Of a stretch of 64,000 bases of DNA, positions 35,140 to 46,700 are shown in pieces. A program made the translations under genes and the position numbers. The stretch lies in assembly GCF_030867145.1 (NCBI RefSeq), contig NC_134416.1, positions 98,371,183 to 98,435,182 of the forward strand. The letters are read 5' to 3'. Position 1 is the stretch's first letter, and each line of letters begins with the position of its first letter. The DNA comes from Opisthocomus hoazin (taxonomy: Eukaryota > Chordata > Aves > Opisthocomiformes > Opisthocomidae). The notes below the pieces were generated by a model. That model did not search any database. It was not told the DNA's origin and saw only the letters and a list, made by a program, of their open reading frames with translations.

Positions 35140-35942
35140 CCAGCTCAAGTGCATCTGCACCAACGCACGCAGCACGGGCAATAAACAGGAGGAGCTGGAA
35201 GCCAGCAGGACAGCTGTGACTTGGTCGCCATCACAGAAACATGGTGGGATGACCCTCATGACTGGAGTGCTGCGGTGGATACTTATAAGCTCTTCAGAAG
35301 GGATAGGCGAGGAAAGAGAGACGGTGGGGTGGCTCTGTACATTAGGGACTGCTTCGATTGTATAGAGCTCGACGATTATGATGACAAGGTCAAAAGCTTA
35401 TGGATAAAGATGAGGGGGAAAGCCAACAAGGTGGACATCCTGCTGGGAGTCTGTTATCGACCACCTAACCAGGATGAAGAAGTAGATGAAGTTTTCTACA
35501 AGAGGCTGGCAGAAGTCTCACAATCGCTAGCCCTTGTTCTCATGGGGGACTTGAACTTACTGGACATCTGCTGGAAATACAACAGAGCATGGAGGAAACA
35601 GTCTAGGAAGTTCCTGGAGCATGTGGAAGATAACTACCTGACGCAGCTGGTAAGGGAGCCTACTGCGGGAGGTGGCTCATTATACCTGCTGTTTACTGAC
35701 AGAGAAGGACTGGTGGGAGATGTGGTGGTTGCAGGCTGTCTTGGGCTTAGTGACCATGAAATGACAGAGTTCTCAGTTCAAGGTGAAGTAAAGAGGGGGG
35801 CCAACAAAACCACCACCGTGGACTTTCAGAGGGCAGACTTTGGCTGGTTCAGGACGCTGGTTGAGAGGGTCCCCTGGGAGAGACTCCTGAGGGGCAACAG
35901 GGTCCAGGTAGGCTGGATATTCTTCAAGGAGGAAGTCATAAA
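35140..35942 (+). pseudogene. CR1 ORF2 AP-type endonuclease relic, catalytic residues kept
   Basis: N-terminal apurinic-like endonuclease domain of CR1 ORF2, which nicks the target DNA for priming. Motifs in order: TNARS at 35159-35173 (metal-binding Asn), ITETWWD with Glu at 35236-35238, GVCYRPPNQDEE with Tyr at 35455-35457, GDLNL at 35545-35556 (family GDFN; Asp and Asn kept), and LSDHEM with Asp and His at 35752-35757. From 35221 to the junction near 35942 there are about 240 codons with no stop. A small deletion/frameshift near 35205 separates the first motif from the rest. The ORF is cut at FFKEEVIK and no RT follows in the same orientation. Confidence 0.88.
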
Positions 35943-36628
35943 GTGCGTTGGGTTGTTCCTCTCCAGGGGCAGGACCCTGCACTTGCCCTTGTTGAACTTC
36001 ATCAGGTTCCTCTCTGCCCAACTCTGCCTCCTGTCCAGGTTTAGCTGAATGGCAGCACAGCCTTCTTGTGTATCAGCCACTCCTCCCACTCTTGTGTTAT
36101 CAGCAGACTTGCTGAGGGTACATTCTAACTCGTCATCCAGGTCATTGATGCAGAAGTTAAACAAGACTGGGCCCAGTACTGACCCCTGGGGGACACTACT
36201 AGTTACAGGCCTCCAACTAGACTCAGTTCTGCTGCTGACAACACTCTGAGCTCTGCCATTCAGTCAGTTCTCAATCCACCTCACTGACCACTCATCCAGC
36301 CCACACTCCCTGAGCTTCCCTAGGAGGACATTATGGGAGACAGTGTCAAAAGCCTTGCTGAAGTCGAGGTAGACAACATCCACTGCTCTCCCCTCATCTA
36401 CCTAGCCAGTCATGCCATTGTACAAAGCTATCGAATTGGTCAAGCATGATCTACCAGTCATGAATACATGCTGACTACTCCTGATAACCTTCTTTTCCTC
36501 CAGTTGCTTAATGGTGACCTCCAGCATTAGCTGTTCCATCACCTTTCCAGGGATGGATGTGAGGCTCATGGGCCTGTAGTTCCCTGGGTTCTCCTTCTTG
36601 CCCTTTCTGAAGACTGGAGTGACATGAA
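35943..36628 (-). mobile_element. CR1 LINE RT fragment, inverted against the 5' half
   Basis: Minus-strand CR1 from HVTPVFRKGKKENPGNYRP at 36628 down to the block before NNPTH at about 35943, where it meets the plus-strand endonuclease half. It lacks the endonuclease upstream and the whole C-terminal/3' UTR end downstream, so neither natural end is present. The order of blocks indicates RT palm and thumb start. Either an internal inversion of one CR1 or two different copies joined. Confidence 0.9.
35943..36628 (-). pseudogene. CR1 ORF2 reverse transcriptase relic, SADN active site
   Basis: Minus-strand RT core. Readable blocks: [55 protein letters not shown] (first catalytic Asp kept), [30 protein letters not shown] and [15 protein letters not shown]. 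The active site reads SADN at 36096-36107 in place of FADD, losing Phe and the second Asp. In-frame stops occur after YNGMTG (near 36403) and after RWIEN (near 36270). The frame is otherwise continuous, implying moderate age. Confidence 0.88.
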
Positions 36629-39600
36629 GAAAAAGTAATTTCCAGTTAAGCATTTGATTGCTCTGGAAATGCAAGATGTGACTGCAGATTAGTTTATCAG
36701 TGCCTGGAGCAGGTACTGGGTAGTCCAGAGATGTTATTGGAGATCTTTAGTGTGGTAAAATGTGAGTGTTAATTGAGAATGAACATGGTTAAATTTATTC
36801 TTCCTTCCTGTGCTTCAGATAGACCTGCATTTCACATATGCACAAATAAATACGTACTGGAAAAATGTGTGTGCTGCAGCAATAAAAATTACAAGGTTTG
36901 GGAATATCTCTTTTCTTTCTGAAATTATATCAGTGCAATCTGTTAAATATTTTCTTGTGTTATAATTTATATTACAAGCCTTTTTGTTTCTGGCTTTTGT
37001 TACTGCTTTTCAGGAAAGAAATGAGGGGAAATAACATTGATGTGTCTGTTTTGGAAGAGAGAAAGCCTGTATAGAAATTCAATCTGCTCTACTAACCACA
37101 GAAGAAGAAAGAAAAAATAAATTTAATATTACACTGACTGACCACCCCAGTGTAACTTTTCAAAGACATCATGGAGTTCTTCAAATTATATACTTCATAG
37201 TAGAAAATCATGCACTTGTTTATAGTTGTTGGGAAGTTTTGTGTGTGATATTTCTAAACCTAAACTGCCAGCCCAAATTCTACTCTTTGAAAATAGGCTG
37301 AAGTTGCTAAATAACCCCCAAACCCAGTCAGGGGGGAGATTGGCTCTACACCTGAAAAATCAATGTGTGACCATAAATTTCATCTGATATTTATTAGGAA
37401 AACCATAACAGGAACTAATGAACAGCTTCCCGAGTTGAATACAAGTACAGACCAAATTAAATTTTTGACATATTACAAAGGATCGTCACAACTTAGTTGG
37501 AAGCACCCAGCTTCCTGGCTTCATTTTTAATGATTCCATTAAAAAGATTGAATTGTTTATTAAAAAAAGTGCTTGCTCCTACAAAAATGTTAGCCTATGC
37601 ACGTTGTTTTTGGTATATATTGTGTGGTCTTTATCCCATTTTGCATTTCTTTGCATCATCTTAATTCTCTGTACATGTGATCTTGTCTTACTTTCTGATA
37701 ATTCACTCTATAATATACTAAAAACAGTTCAATTAAGAAAATAAAACCTTGATTCTTTCTAACTTGACCTTACAGGCAATGTTAGTCTAACTGTACTTGT
37801 TTAACTTTTAGACAAAGCTGCATGGGTACATAAGATATCTAGAGATAGAACCTGCAGATCAGTTATGAACTATAGATTAGTTTTCTAAACAAAAGGCTTT
37901 CCAACTTTAGGTCAGGCTCTCCAGTGACACTCAGTATCCTGCTACTTTAAATATTTCTTCTATGAGTTCATCTAAGCAGAAAATTCAAAATACTGTATAG
38001 TGTATGCCAAATGTTTCTCAAACTAGTAATCGCTGACCAGTTTCTGAAACTTGTGGCTGTCATTTATTTAACATTTTAACTAATGATTCTGTTCAATGCA
38101 TTTTAGTTGACTGTAGCCACTCACAGCACAGTTTCACAGATTTATTGAGTGTTGAACATTTAGGTACTCACTGAAATGCTGAAGAACAGGTTGTAAATCT
38201 GACAACTAAATTAGTCATATGATTGCGGATGCACTAAAGTTGAGATTTTTTCCAGATACAGTTACCAATTTTGATATGGTACTTCCAGCCAGCATGGGTA
38301 GAAAGGTTATTGTCCAGCTTTCATTATTACTTCTTGCTTTTATTTATTAAATATTTTAAAAGCATTTTATTCTCCATTGTTGCACACTGTAGCTCTGTTG
38401 TAGCTGTCTTCTAGAACTGGCTGTATCAAAACAAGTGGGAAATGATCAGTGCATAGACTGAGGGTTTCAAATTTGTTTGGAGAATTAAAACTTTGTGAGG
38501 ATCAGAAATTGGATTTGTTTTCCTCTTATCTGGCCTTTGTTAAACATCTGATGTGACTTGGGATGAATTACCTGAACTGATTCAGTTCCCTTGATGGTAC
38601 AATGTGGGCAGTGTTGCCATTTCAAACAGAGTGGAAGTCATTAAGGGCAAAATACTGTGATTGCTACTGTGCTTGGAAGTTTCAGGACAGTAAGCTTCTA
38701 GCAGCTTTAATTGGTAATGCCACCAAGCAAATTTTATTATATTGTCCTGTTTTCAGTTGTTTCTGGAATTTAAAATGTTTTTACTTTTTCTGTAATATAA
38801 ATATGAGATTATAATTTATCGTCCCAGACAGGAGAAAGGATAATGCCAAATGAGACTCTGTTTTGCAGAATAAGGAGAACATACCGACTTGAAGACCTAG
38901 GCTTTTATGGTAGTACTTGAAACTATTCTCTCAATCCTCTGCTGTTTTCTACAGTGAAGAAGTTTATAGTGCATGTGTAGACTTTTCCTGGAGACATTCA
39001 ACAGAACCTGCAGAAGTGCTACAGATTCTGTTATATGCTGTTTTCCTCTCTCCCCAGAATAAGCATTAAGCATGGTCTGGAAGCAGTCTACGAGGTCTAT
39101 TTTATGCTTTTAAGATACTGAGCAGGGCACATTTTAACGACAGACATAAAACGGTGGCAAATTTGGGAACGGTTACAAATGCTGTTGGTCTGAGCACTTA
39201 AAACTCTCAACATATTTGGAATCGACTTCTTGCATTTGGGAGAGGAGGCCGTGGAAAAGGGGAACTCTCTCATTCCAGGTTTCTCATTTTTCTTCAGTTC
39301 TCAGTCACCGAGGTGTTACTCATTTCCGTTCTAACATGAATCAAGGAGCAAGTGTAATCCTAAAAGAATCTTCACCTATGTTGTGAAGAACTGCTGATAG
39401 AAGAGTACTAAGTGCAGAGAATTTTGTTTCATGGTTCAGAGTTTTGGATGAAATTATGCTGTTTGGAATGAGCTAGACAGGCTTTGGAGAAAAGCAGGTG
39501 GACTGCTACTGCCACTCAACTTCTGTGTAATCAAAACATGATATTCAGTCTTTGAAGCCTTAAACAATTTGAAACTTTCTTGCCAAACCTCCTTTACCAC

Positions 39601-42533
39601 ATCTCTCAGGAGGCAGACATATCATCCTTAGGCTAATATCTAAAAAAAAAAAAAATCAGTGAGCTTAAAAGAAGTTAGGCACAAAGGACTGAAGGGAAAG
39701 CATAGTTTCTAAACTAGGGAACCTCAGAGAAATTGCTGTTATCTTTTCTATAGTATCAAGGAAGGTCAAAGTAAACTACCATTTAAGAATTATCCATTTT
39801 ACTGTACAAGGAGAAAAGAGGTCTCTCGGGTAAGATGGTGGAGAAGGAAGCACTGACAAATGCATTAGTAAATCTTGTATCCTATGGAGCTTCCTCTAAA
39901 ATCACTTATCTCTCATTTTACAAAAATAGTTCAACATAATAAGTGGCATGCTGATGTTGTGTTGAAATTGAAGGGATTTTTGAGCTTAGTCAAATCAATT
40001 AAAAAGTTATCATATTTCAGTGGAGTAAATCTAGTCTTAAAATGAGAAAACCTGTATCAACTAATGTTGATGAATAGACTAGGAAAAGTGTTATCATGCA
40101 TCTAACCAGAACAAAAAAAGAATTACTTGTTTTCCCTAGGATGGGTGATGAGATGCTTATGCCACTAGCATCTTAAAAAACAAAACAACCACCAAAGCAA
40201 CCCAACAAAAAACCCACAGAAGCCCCCAAACAAACAAAACATGCCAAAACAAACCAAAAAATTACTCGACTCTCTGCGTAGTACTTGATGCCAACAGCTT
40301 TGAAGGGCAGATCCTTTCCTTATGTCTTTGGGGATAGCTTTTATTTAATTATGGGGCCCAAGAACAGTCTACTATGATCATTAGAGTGTGGAAACCCAGA
40401 GCAGAACGACAAACTGGATATGCACAAAGACTGAAGTACTTGTGCTTGGTACCAGACGCTGGTACTGCGTGGAATCTTCCAGTCTATGCCGTTTCTTCAA
40501 AACCTTTTTCAAAGATTGTTCTTTATCTGGACAGTATGAAATTCATAGAGATGTTTTTCTTTTGTCCTTGTGATTTCAGCATAGGATTTACTGTGAAGAG
40601 AAACAAATATTAGACAAGGTATTTCTGCCATGATGACTTAAATATGCAAAAGGTCTTCGAATATAGCTTTTGTATTATAAGAGTATGAGTAAAGCCAGGC
40701 TCTCTTGAAGACTTTATGTATTCCTTTTCCCTTTTTCCAGACCCATTTGGTAGGTAACCCTGTCAGAAATAGTGCCTCTAATCTCTGGGGACTTGTGTCC
40801 TCCTGCACAACCCTCTACCTCTTACAGCTTTCAGAGTTCTGTCCTCTGAAACACATCAGTCTGTATGTTGTGAAAAAATACCGTATTTTTCTTGTCATAC
40901 TCAATATGTCTTTCAAAGTTACTTGCTATTTCTAGTACTGGTTAGGATAAATAATTTAAATCTGTTTACTTTTATACATCTTTCACGTTTCACACGCAAA
41001 TGAAGAATCACCCACTCCATGGTCACCTGCTGTTCATTCTACCCTAGCACCTACTCTTTCAGTGTTTGTTATCTGAGCTCAGGTTGTGACTGTCTTTTGG
41101 ACCTCATTTTAAAATGAAATACAGAAATACCAAGCTTACTATCTCTTAGTATTAAACTAAAAAAATTGTTATGGATTAACTCCAATCTGCTAAAATTTTG
41201 GGCATGAACCTGTTTTGGCAAGCAGGGAACATAGATATATGCTTGTAACAAACTGTTCAGGTTATCAGTCCATTTTCTTATCCCCTTTTTAGTGACTGTA
41301 GGTATGAACTCTCCTTTTTTAATTCCCAGATGTTTAGAAAAGTTCATTGTTTAGCAGCCTGTATATTTTAATTGCCAGCTTATTTTTGTGCCAATAGAGA
41401 CTTTATATAAACTGTTTCTTCTTCCTTGCAAATACTGCTGCTGCAGTAAGGCTATCTAGAGGCAGCCTTCTGAGCCTTCTTTTGCAATGGTAATTAAGTC
41501 TTTTTACATATATATTGTAGGCTCTCTTATCTCCTGATCTGATTAATTGACTTCGCCTGCTGAGGATATGTATACCTGGAAGATTTAAATTGATATACAC
41601 TGAAAGATCCATAGCACTGCTAGCTTGACACTGAACCCACATCCCACATTAGAACTGGAGCTGAATGTGAAATAGCCCTAAAAGACTCACAGGTCTGAAG
41701 CTTTATGGAAAGAGAAAGAAAGGATAGGTCCCTTTGGTACATGACAGTGACAGGGGCACAGAGTAGCCCTGAATTTCAACTGGAGAAAGATCTAGAAATT
41801 TCTTCAGTATCTGGTAGAGGATTAAACCATCTGGCGTGACATGGTGTACCCCACTACTGCACCAGTATCAAAATAATCTGAAATTGTTTTCATTATAGAA
41901 ACAAAATGTATGCTTAAGGATGGAGCCACTGGTAGTCATGTCTGTTCTTGTATGAGTGGTGTGAGTGGGGCTGGTGGCAGTCTAACCAGTGTGGCAAATG
42001 GGAGCTAAGGCCAAGAATAGCAAAACAGATTTGAAAAGTGAAGGGCTTCATTGAAAAGTGTCCCCTGCTAATGGTGACTCCACTGCACAATATTCTGTGC
42101 ATTACTGACTTCTAAACAGGTTGAAACAGAGGTAGTTGTTGAATTTTTTTGTGTCTTATTGTGTCAATGAGGCAGCAGACTAAGATGGAGTTAATATTGT
42201 CTATGTGTGCTGGAGTTATTATTCACTCATAACACTCTACATACCACTGATTTTTATAAGTATTTTACTGTAGAAATAGCTGCAGATTCAATTGTACAAT
42301 TTTGCTTTCAAGCTTCTATTGTCCTACTGGTCCTATAAATAGCTATAGTAACTATGTCATTAAAGTACATTATGAAACATCTGAGAAACTGTGGAAAAAC
42401 TCATATACATTTACCTTTTAATAAGTCTGTAAAGCCTCTTAATGATTCACAGTGATTCAGGCACTTGTTAATGCAAGAATCATGCAATAACAGCAGGGCC
42501 CAATCATTTTCTTGTTGAGAATAATTCCAGATG
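36629..42533. other. Long unique AT-rich stretch, no gene recognised
   Basis: About 6 kb without recognised exon, RNA gene or interspersed repeat. Contains a poly(A) run of 14 at 39642-39655 and an A/C-rich tract at 40165-40262 (G/T-rich on the other strand). Frames of 60-92 codons lack motifs and are treated as chance. Confidence 0.5.
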
Positions 42534-43275
42534 TCATAGAATAGCCCAGGCTGGAAGGATCAAACAATCATCTGGCCCAACATTCTGTGGGAAAGGAAGC
42601 CTAGATGAGATTATCCAGCACGCTGTCCAATTGCATCTTGAAAACCTCCAGTGATGGAGGCTCTACCATCCCCCTGGGGAGGTTGTTCCAGCAAATGATT
42701 GTTCTTACTGTAAAAAACTTTAATGATGGCGAAATGAAGCCTCTCCTTCTGCATGTTGTACCTGTAACCGCTTGTCTTCACCATGTGGCTCCTTGTGAAA
42801 AGACAGTCTCTGTCCTCTTCGTAGCTGTCCTTTAAGTACTGGAATACTGTGACAGGGCCCCCTCCGAGCCTTCTCTTCTCCAGGGAGAAAAGGCTTAACT
42901 CCTTCTGTCTTTCCTCACAGGGCAAGTTCTCTAGCCCATTGACCATCTGTGCAGCCCTCCTTCGGAGCTGCTCCAGTCTGTCGACATCTTTCTTGAAATG
43001 TGGGGACCAGAACTGGACACAGTACTCCAGGTGCAGTCTGAAAAATCACTGAGTAGAGTGGGATGATCACATCTTTATCTCTGCTAGTAATGCTCCTGTG
43101 GATGCAGTCCAGGATCCTTCTTTGCTGTAGCAGCATGCTGCTAATTTATATTCATCTTTTTGTCCACCAGGACCCCCAGGTCTCTCTCAGCCAGACTGCT
43201 CCTCAGCCACTTGGACTGAGGCCTGCACTGAGGTATTTGGTAATTCCCAGCCAGGTGCAGGATTTGATATTTGCC
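42534..43275 (-). mobile_element. Older CR1 LINE 3' part
   Basis: Minus-strand CR1 3' end. The tail end is TCATAGAATAGCCCAGGCTGGAAGG at 42534-42558. On the minus strand, coding blocks of the RT C-terminal domain are readable though diverged: [21 protein letters not shown], then RSHMVKTSGYRYNMQKERLHF. Further upstream, the complement of FQERCRQTGAAPKEGC-like and KDVIIPLYS blocks can be seen. It is more diverged than the other CR1 copies and has a different 3' UTR, so it belongs to an older lineage. Homology fades near 43270, where it meets another CR1 piece. Confidence 0.85.
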
Positions 43276-43700
43276 ATCTTCCAGGCATCAGAGACGTTCC
43301 TCAGTCTGCAGCACTTTTCAAATATTATAGATGGTGGCCCTGCAGCAATGTCAGCCACTTCTAACACCCTGGGGTGGATTCACCACTGGGCCCATAGAAT
43401 TACGTGGGCTGAGATCTTGCAAGAACCTGCAGACCAGCTCTTCTTCGACTACTGGTGGGTTGACAGGTGCACTGTCATAGCTATTTGATCTTGTGCTCTG
43501 GGGTCCAGCTGTGCCAGTAAAGACAGAGGCAAATACGATATTGGGAACTTCTGGCTTGTCAGCATTACTAGTGACTAGCTTCCCTGCCCTGTTTAGTGAT
43601 GGGCTTATGTCTTACCCGTGCTTCTCCTTACTGCTCACTTATCTGAAGAATGTTTTTATTTTTTTGACCTTGACAAGTTTGGCCAATTTTAGTTAATCTT
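43276..43700 (-). mobile_element. Older CR1 LINE, ORF2 linker before RT
   Basis: Minus-strand segment corresponding to the ORF2 stretch between endonuclease and RT. In window orientation the readable landmarks are CACTTTTCAAATATTATAGATGG and CACCCTGGGGTGGATTCACCACTGGGCCCAT (complement of the SMGPDGMHPRVL region), then GACAGAGGCAAATACGATATTGG (complement of the NDFFASVF-like block). It ends in CTTGACAAGTTTGGCCAATTTTAG. It continues the orientation of 42534-43275, but the RT core that should lie between them is missing. Strongly diverged; no continuous frame. Confidence 0.6.
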
Positions 43701-46700
43701 CAGGTTTTTTAGCCACTTTTGAGAGCTACTACGTAGTCATGCTTGTGTATTAAGTAATGGATGGTTCTTGCATTCCTAGATAGCCACTGGCTGTTACTAC
43801 ATAGCTAAAGTATTGAACAGTGGATCTTTCTCTGAATATGTTAAGCATAAACTTCAATCCTTTTATACTGAATGAGAAAAAAAAATCAAAATTACTTGAA
43901 ATATTTTTCAAAAGTTGACAAAAGTTCTGATGTTAAAAAATGTTTCAGCAAACGAAACTTAATTTCAGAAGTATATGGTCTTTATGGAAAGCAAAGTTTA
44001 CCTTTAGGATACAAGGCATTTCAGAGTTAATACAGTTTCAACTGACCTGCACTGGTTTTATTTGCGTATGCTTGGCACTCCTGGTTCACATTGAGGGGGG
44101 GGAAATACATAAAGGAGAACCACGTTTGCCCAGCTCAGCCTGTAAATTTAAGGCCTTGGAGAAATGATCAAAGATGCACTAATTTGAAAACAGAGTAAGT
44201 GTCTGACAGGTGAATGAGTGTTCATTGTTAATGCCAAGTCATGAAAAAATAAGGTATCTGCACTTTTTCAAACCTCTGGGGAGTGATATCTAAGACAAAA
44301 CTCTAATTTTTTTCCCTCCTGGCCTCCTTTTCCCTCAGGTCTAGTAAAGCTGTAGTGGGTCAGACTGGCTGCAATACCAGCAGGCAGTGCTGTTGGCTGC
44401 AGTGCAGTTACTGCAGCTCACAGTGACAGACCTCGTAAAACTCCGAACTTGCTTGTTTCTTTGGTTACACATCTTCTCTCCACAGAGTAGAGAGAGGTTT
44501 CAAAAACTTGTTTGTAAGACATAATTCTTCAAACTTCATTTTGTGTTTTCTGTTTGCCAGTGAACTGAACTGTGTATTTTAGTCAGGTTTCAGTTTCCTT
44601 AATTTTATTTCCATTCCTTTTCCTTCTGAAATTTTATTTCCTTGGGAATGTGTATGGGGCAAAGTTGTCTCCCAGTAATGAGTGTTGATCTTGTTTCCAC
44701 CCGATCTCCACTCTTTACCTGTGTATTATCTGCTGTGATAATGAGGAAAGGATAAGAGAAAAATACTCTAAAAATATTCAGTCTTGGAGTTTACATGACA
44801 TGACACTATACACCAGTTTTTCAGGGAGTTATTCAGACTACAGAAGTAAGATGATTAACTACACTTCAGATATTAGTAACACTCAAAAGCAAACTATGCC
44901 GCATTACCCCTGTTCATAGCCAAAAGAGGACAAAGTCTTTCTTAAATAGACAAACTGTAATTATGCTATTCCTCCATCAGAAGGAAAACTGTGAGTAAAG
45001 GCTGAAATTTTTAAGTCAAAGCCAGATCACATACAAAGACTTCTGCTGTCTTGGGTGACACAGTGGTTGACCTGAAGTCAATTCATACTTCAGAAAGTAG
45101 GATAGAGAGAAATATATTCCAAAGAAAAATTTGAAAGGACACTGGAAGCCTGAGCTTGACTTGGTGATTCTTACCTTAGAACAATTGAATGTACAGCAGC
45201 TGGGGCTCAAGGAAGGGAAAGAAAATGAAAACATAAAAGCATTTAATAGCACCATAGCAGTTTGTTTGCCTTCATTTTTGTTGAAAGTGTTCAAAATCTT
45301 TAAGACTGTGGTCATGTTTTATCTCTCAATGGTGTTATGCAGAACAGGGATTCCATACTCACATTCCTGTTCAAGACTGTAAATTGTTGTGTTAAAAGAA
45401 TTCTGTTTGATCTGTCACCAATAGAAACTACTTGAAATACTTTTTCATAAGCATTTTCAAATCTATTACATTCTTTTGTTTTATTTGTATATTTAATATT
45501 GTTTCTTGGAAAGGTTTCAAGATGCAATTTTTTGGGGGTGAAGGCTGCACTAGACAAGTCTTGGTACCGTTTCAGTTTCTGGATCAATAAACTCTGAACA
45601 ATTGATCAAATTGAAGAATCAGGTTTGAATTATTCAGTAAAACCCATGTATCACTCACAACATGGAAAGGTCTAGGAGGGAGATGTCTGCCAAGCCCAGC
45701 AGGTCTACTTTGATTGTAAGTTGCAGTTCCATTTGCCTTAGATCACCTTCTGTAGGAAACAGTCTAGATGTCTCATTGTGACTGCCTTCATTATTCAAAC
45801 TTCAGTTTTGATGACTTAGATTCAAGGATGAATGTATTTGTAAGATAAGATGTAAGCAGGTCTCCTGCGACCTGCCGTGATGTCTATTCTTCTCAGTGGG
45901 CTGTGCTGGGAAGTTTTTTATGAGGATCTTTAAGATTATGCCCAAACTAGGTAATTTCAGTAAAAACTAATCCTAATTAAATGAAGATTACCAAGGAGGC
46001 TCTCTTGGGTGAAAACACTCATCAGATTATCAGCTTTAGCAAATGTATGGCCCCAAAACATCAGATACTTGGTAAAGTACTTCTGCTGCAGTATTTACAA
46101 ATAGCGTGGAGGCGGAAAAAAGAGGAGAGGTCAGCAGTTATTTGTTATCAATACAAATAACAGGTACTATAGCATAATGTTATGTTGTTCAAACACTGAT
46201 TAAAACTCTTGATGTATTTCAGTGTGAGCATCTATGCTACTTTCTTTGTAGTTTGGGACCTGCCTTCAGTATTGCTCTGAATAAGAACATTGATCTCTTT
46301 CATCAACATCATCTCTTCCCTTGCCTCCCCTCAAAACATGTTTATAACTTCTCTTCTTTTTGATACATTTCCATGTTGAAATGATAGTTACTACTGTTTG
46401 CAGTACAAACCTAGCAGCATGTGAGGCAGACATACTAGATAAACTATTTTTTAGAAAAATCAAGAACGTCTATTACTTTGTAGCTTGTATTCAGGATTGG
46501 AAGCTAAGAACACCTTCTTTATGTATTTCAGCAATTCAAGTTGCCAAGATGACTTCAACTGGAAAAAGTGCTATGTGAATCTTCAGTGTCCAATAATGAT
46601 TCACAAAAACTTGCAGAATTCTGTCAGTCTAAAACAACAAATTAATTTTAGTATCTGAAATTTCATTTCTGAAAAGTTATATTTATCAAAACCACAGTTT

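Larger units (their letters stand above)
33760..35942 (+). mobile_element. CR1 LINE 5' half: 5' UTR, ORF1, endonuclease
   Basis: Plus-strand CR1 that keeps the GC-rich, CpG-containing 5' region (about 33760-33970), ORF1 (33972-35060) and the ORF2 endonuclease (about 35140-35942), then ends abruptly and meets an inverted CR1 RT fragment. CR1 copies are normally 5'-truncated and keep the 3' end, so a copy with the 5' end and no 3' end is unusual and implies later deletion or inversion. The start is an estimate from the rise in GC content. Confidence 0.85.
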
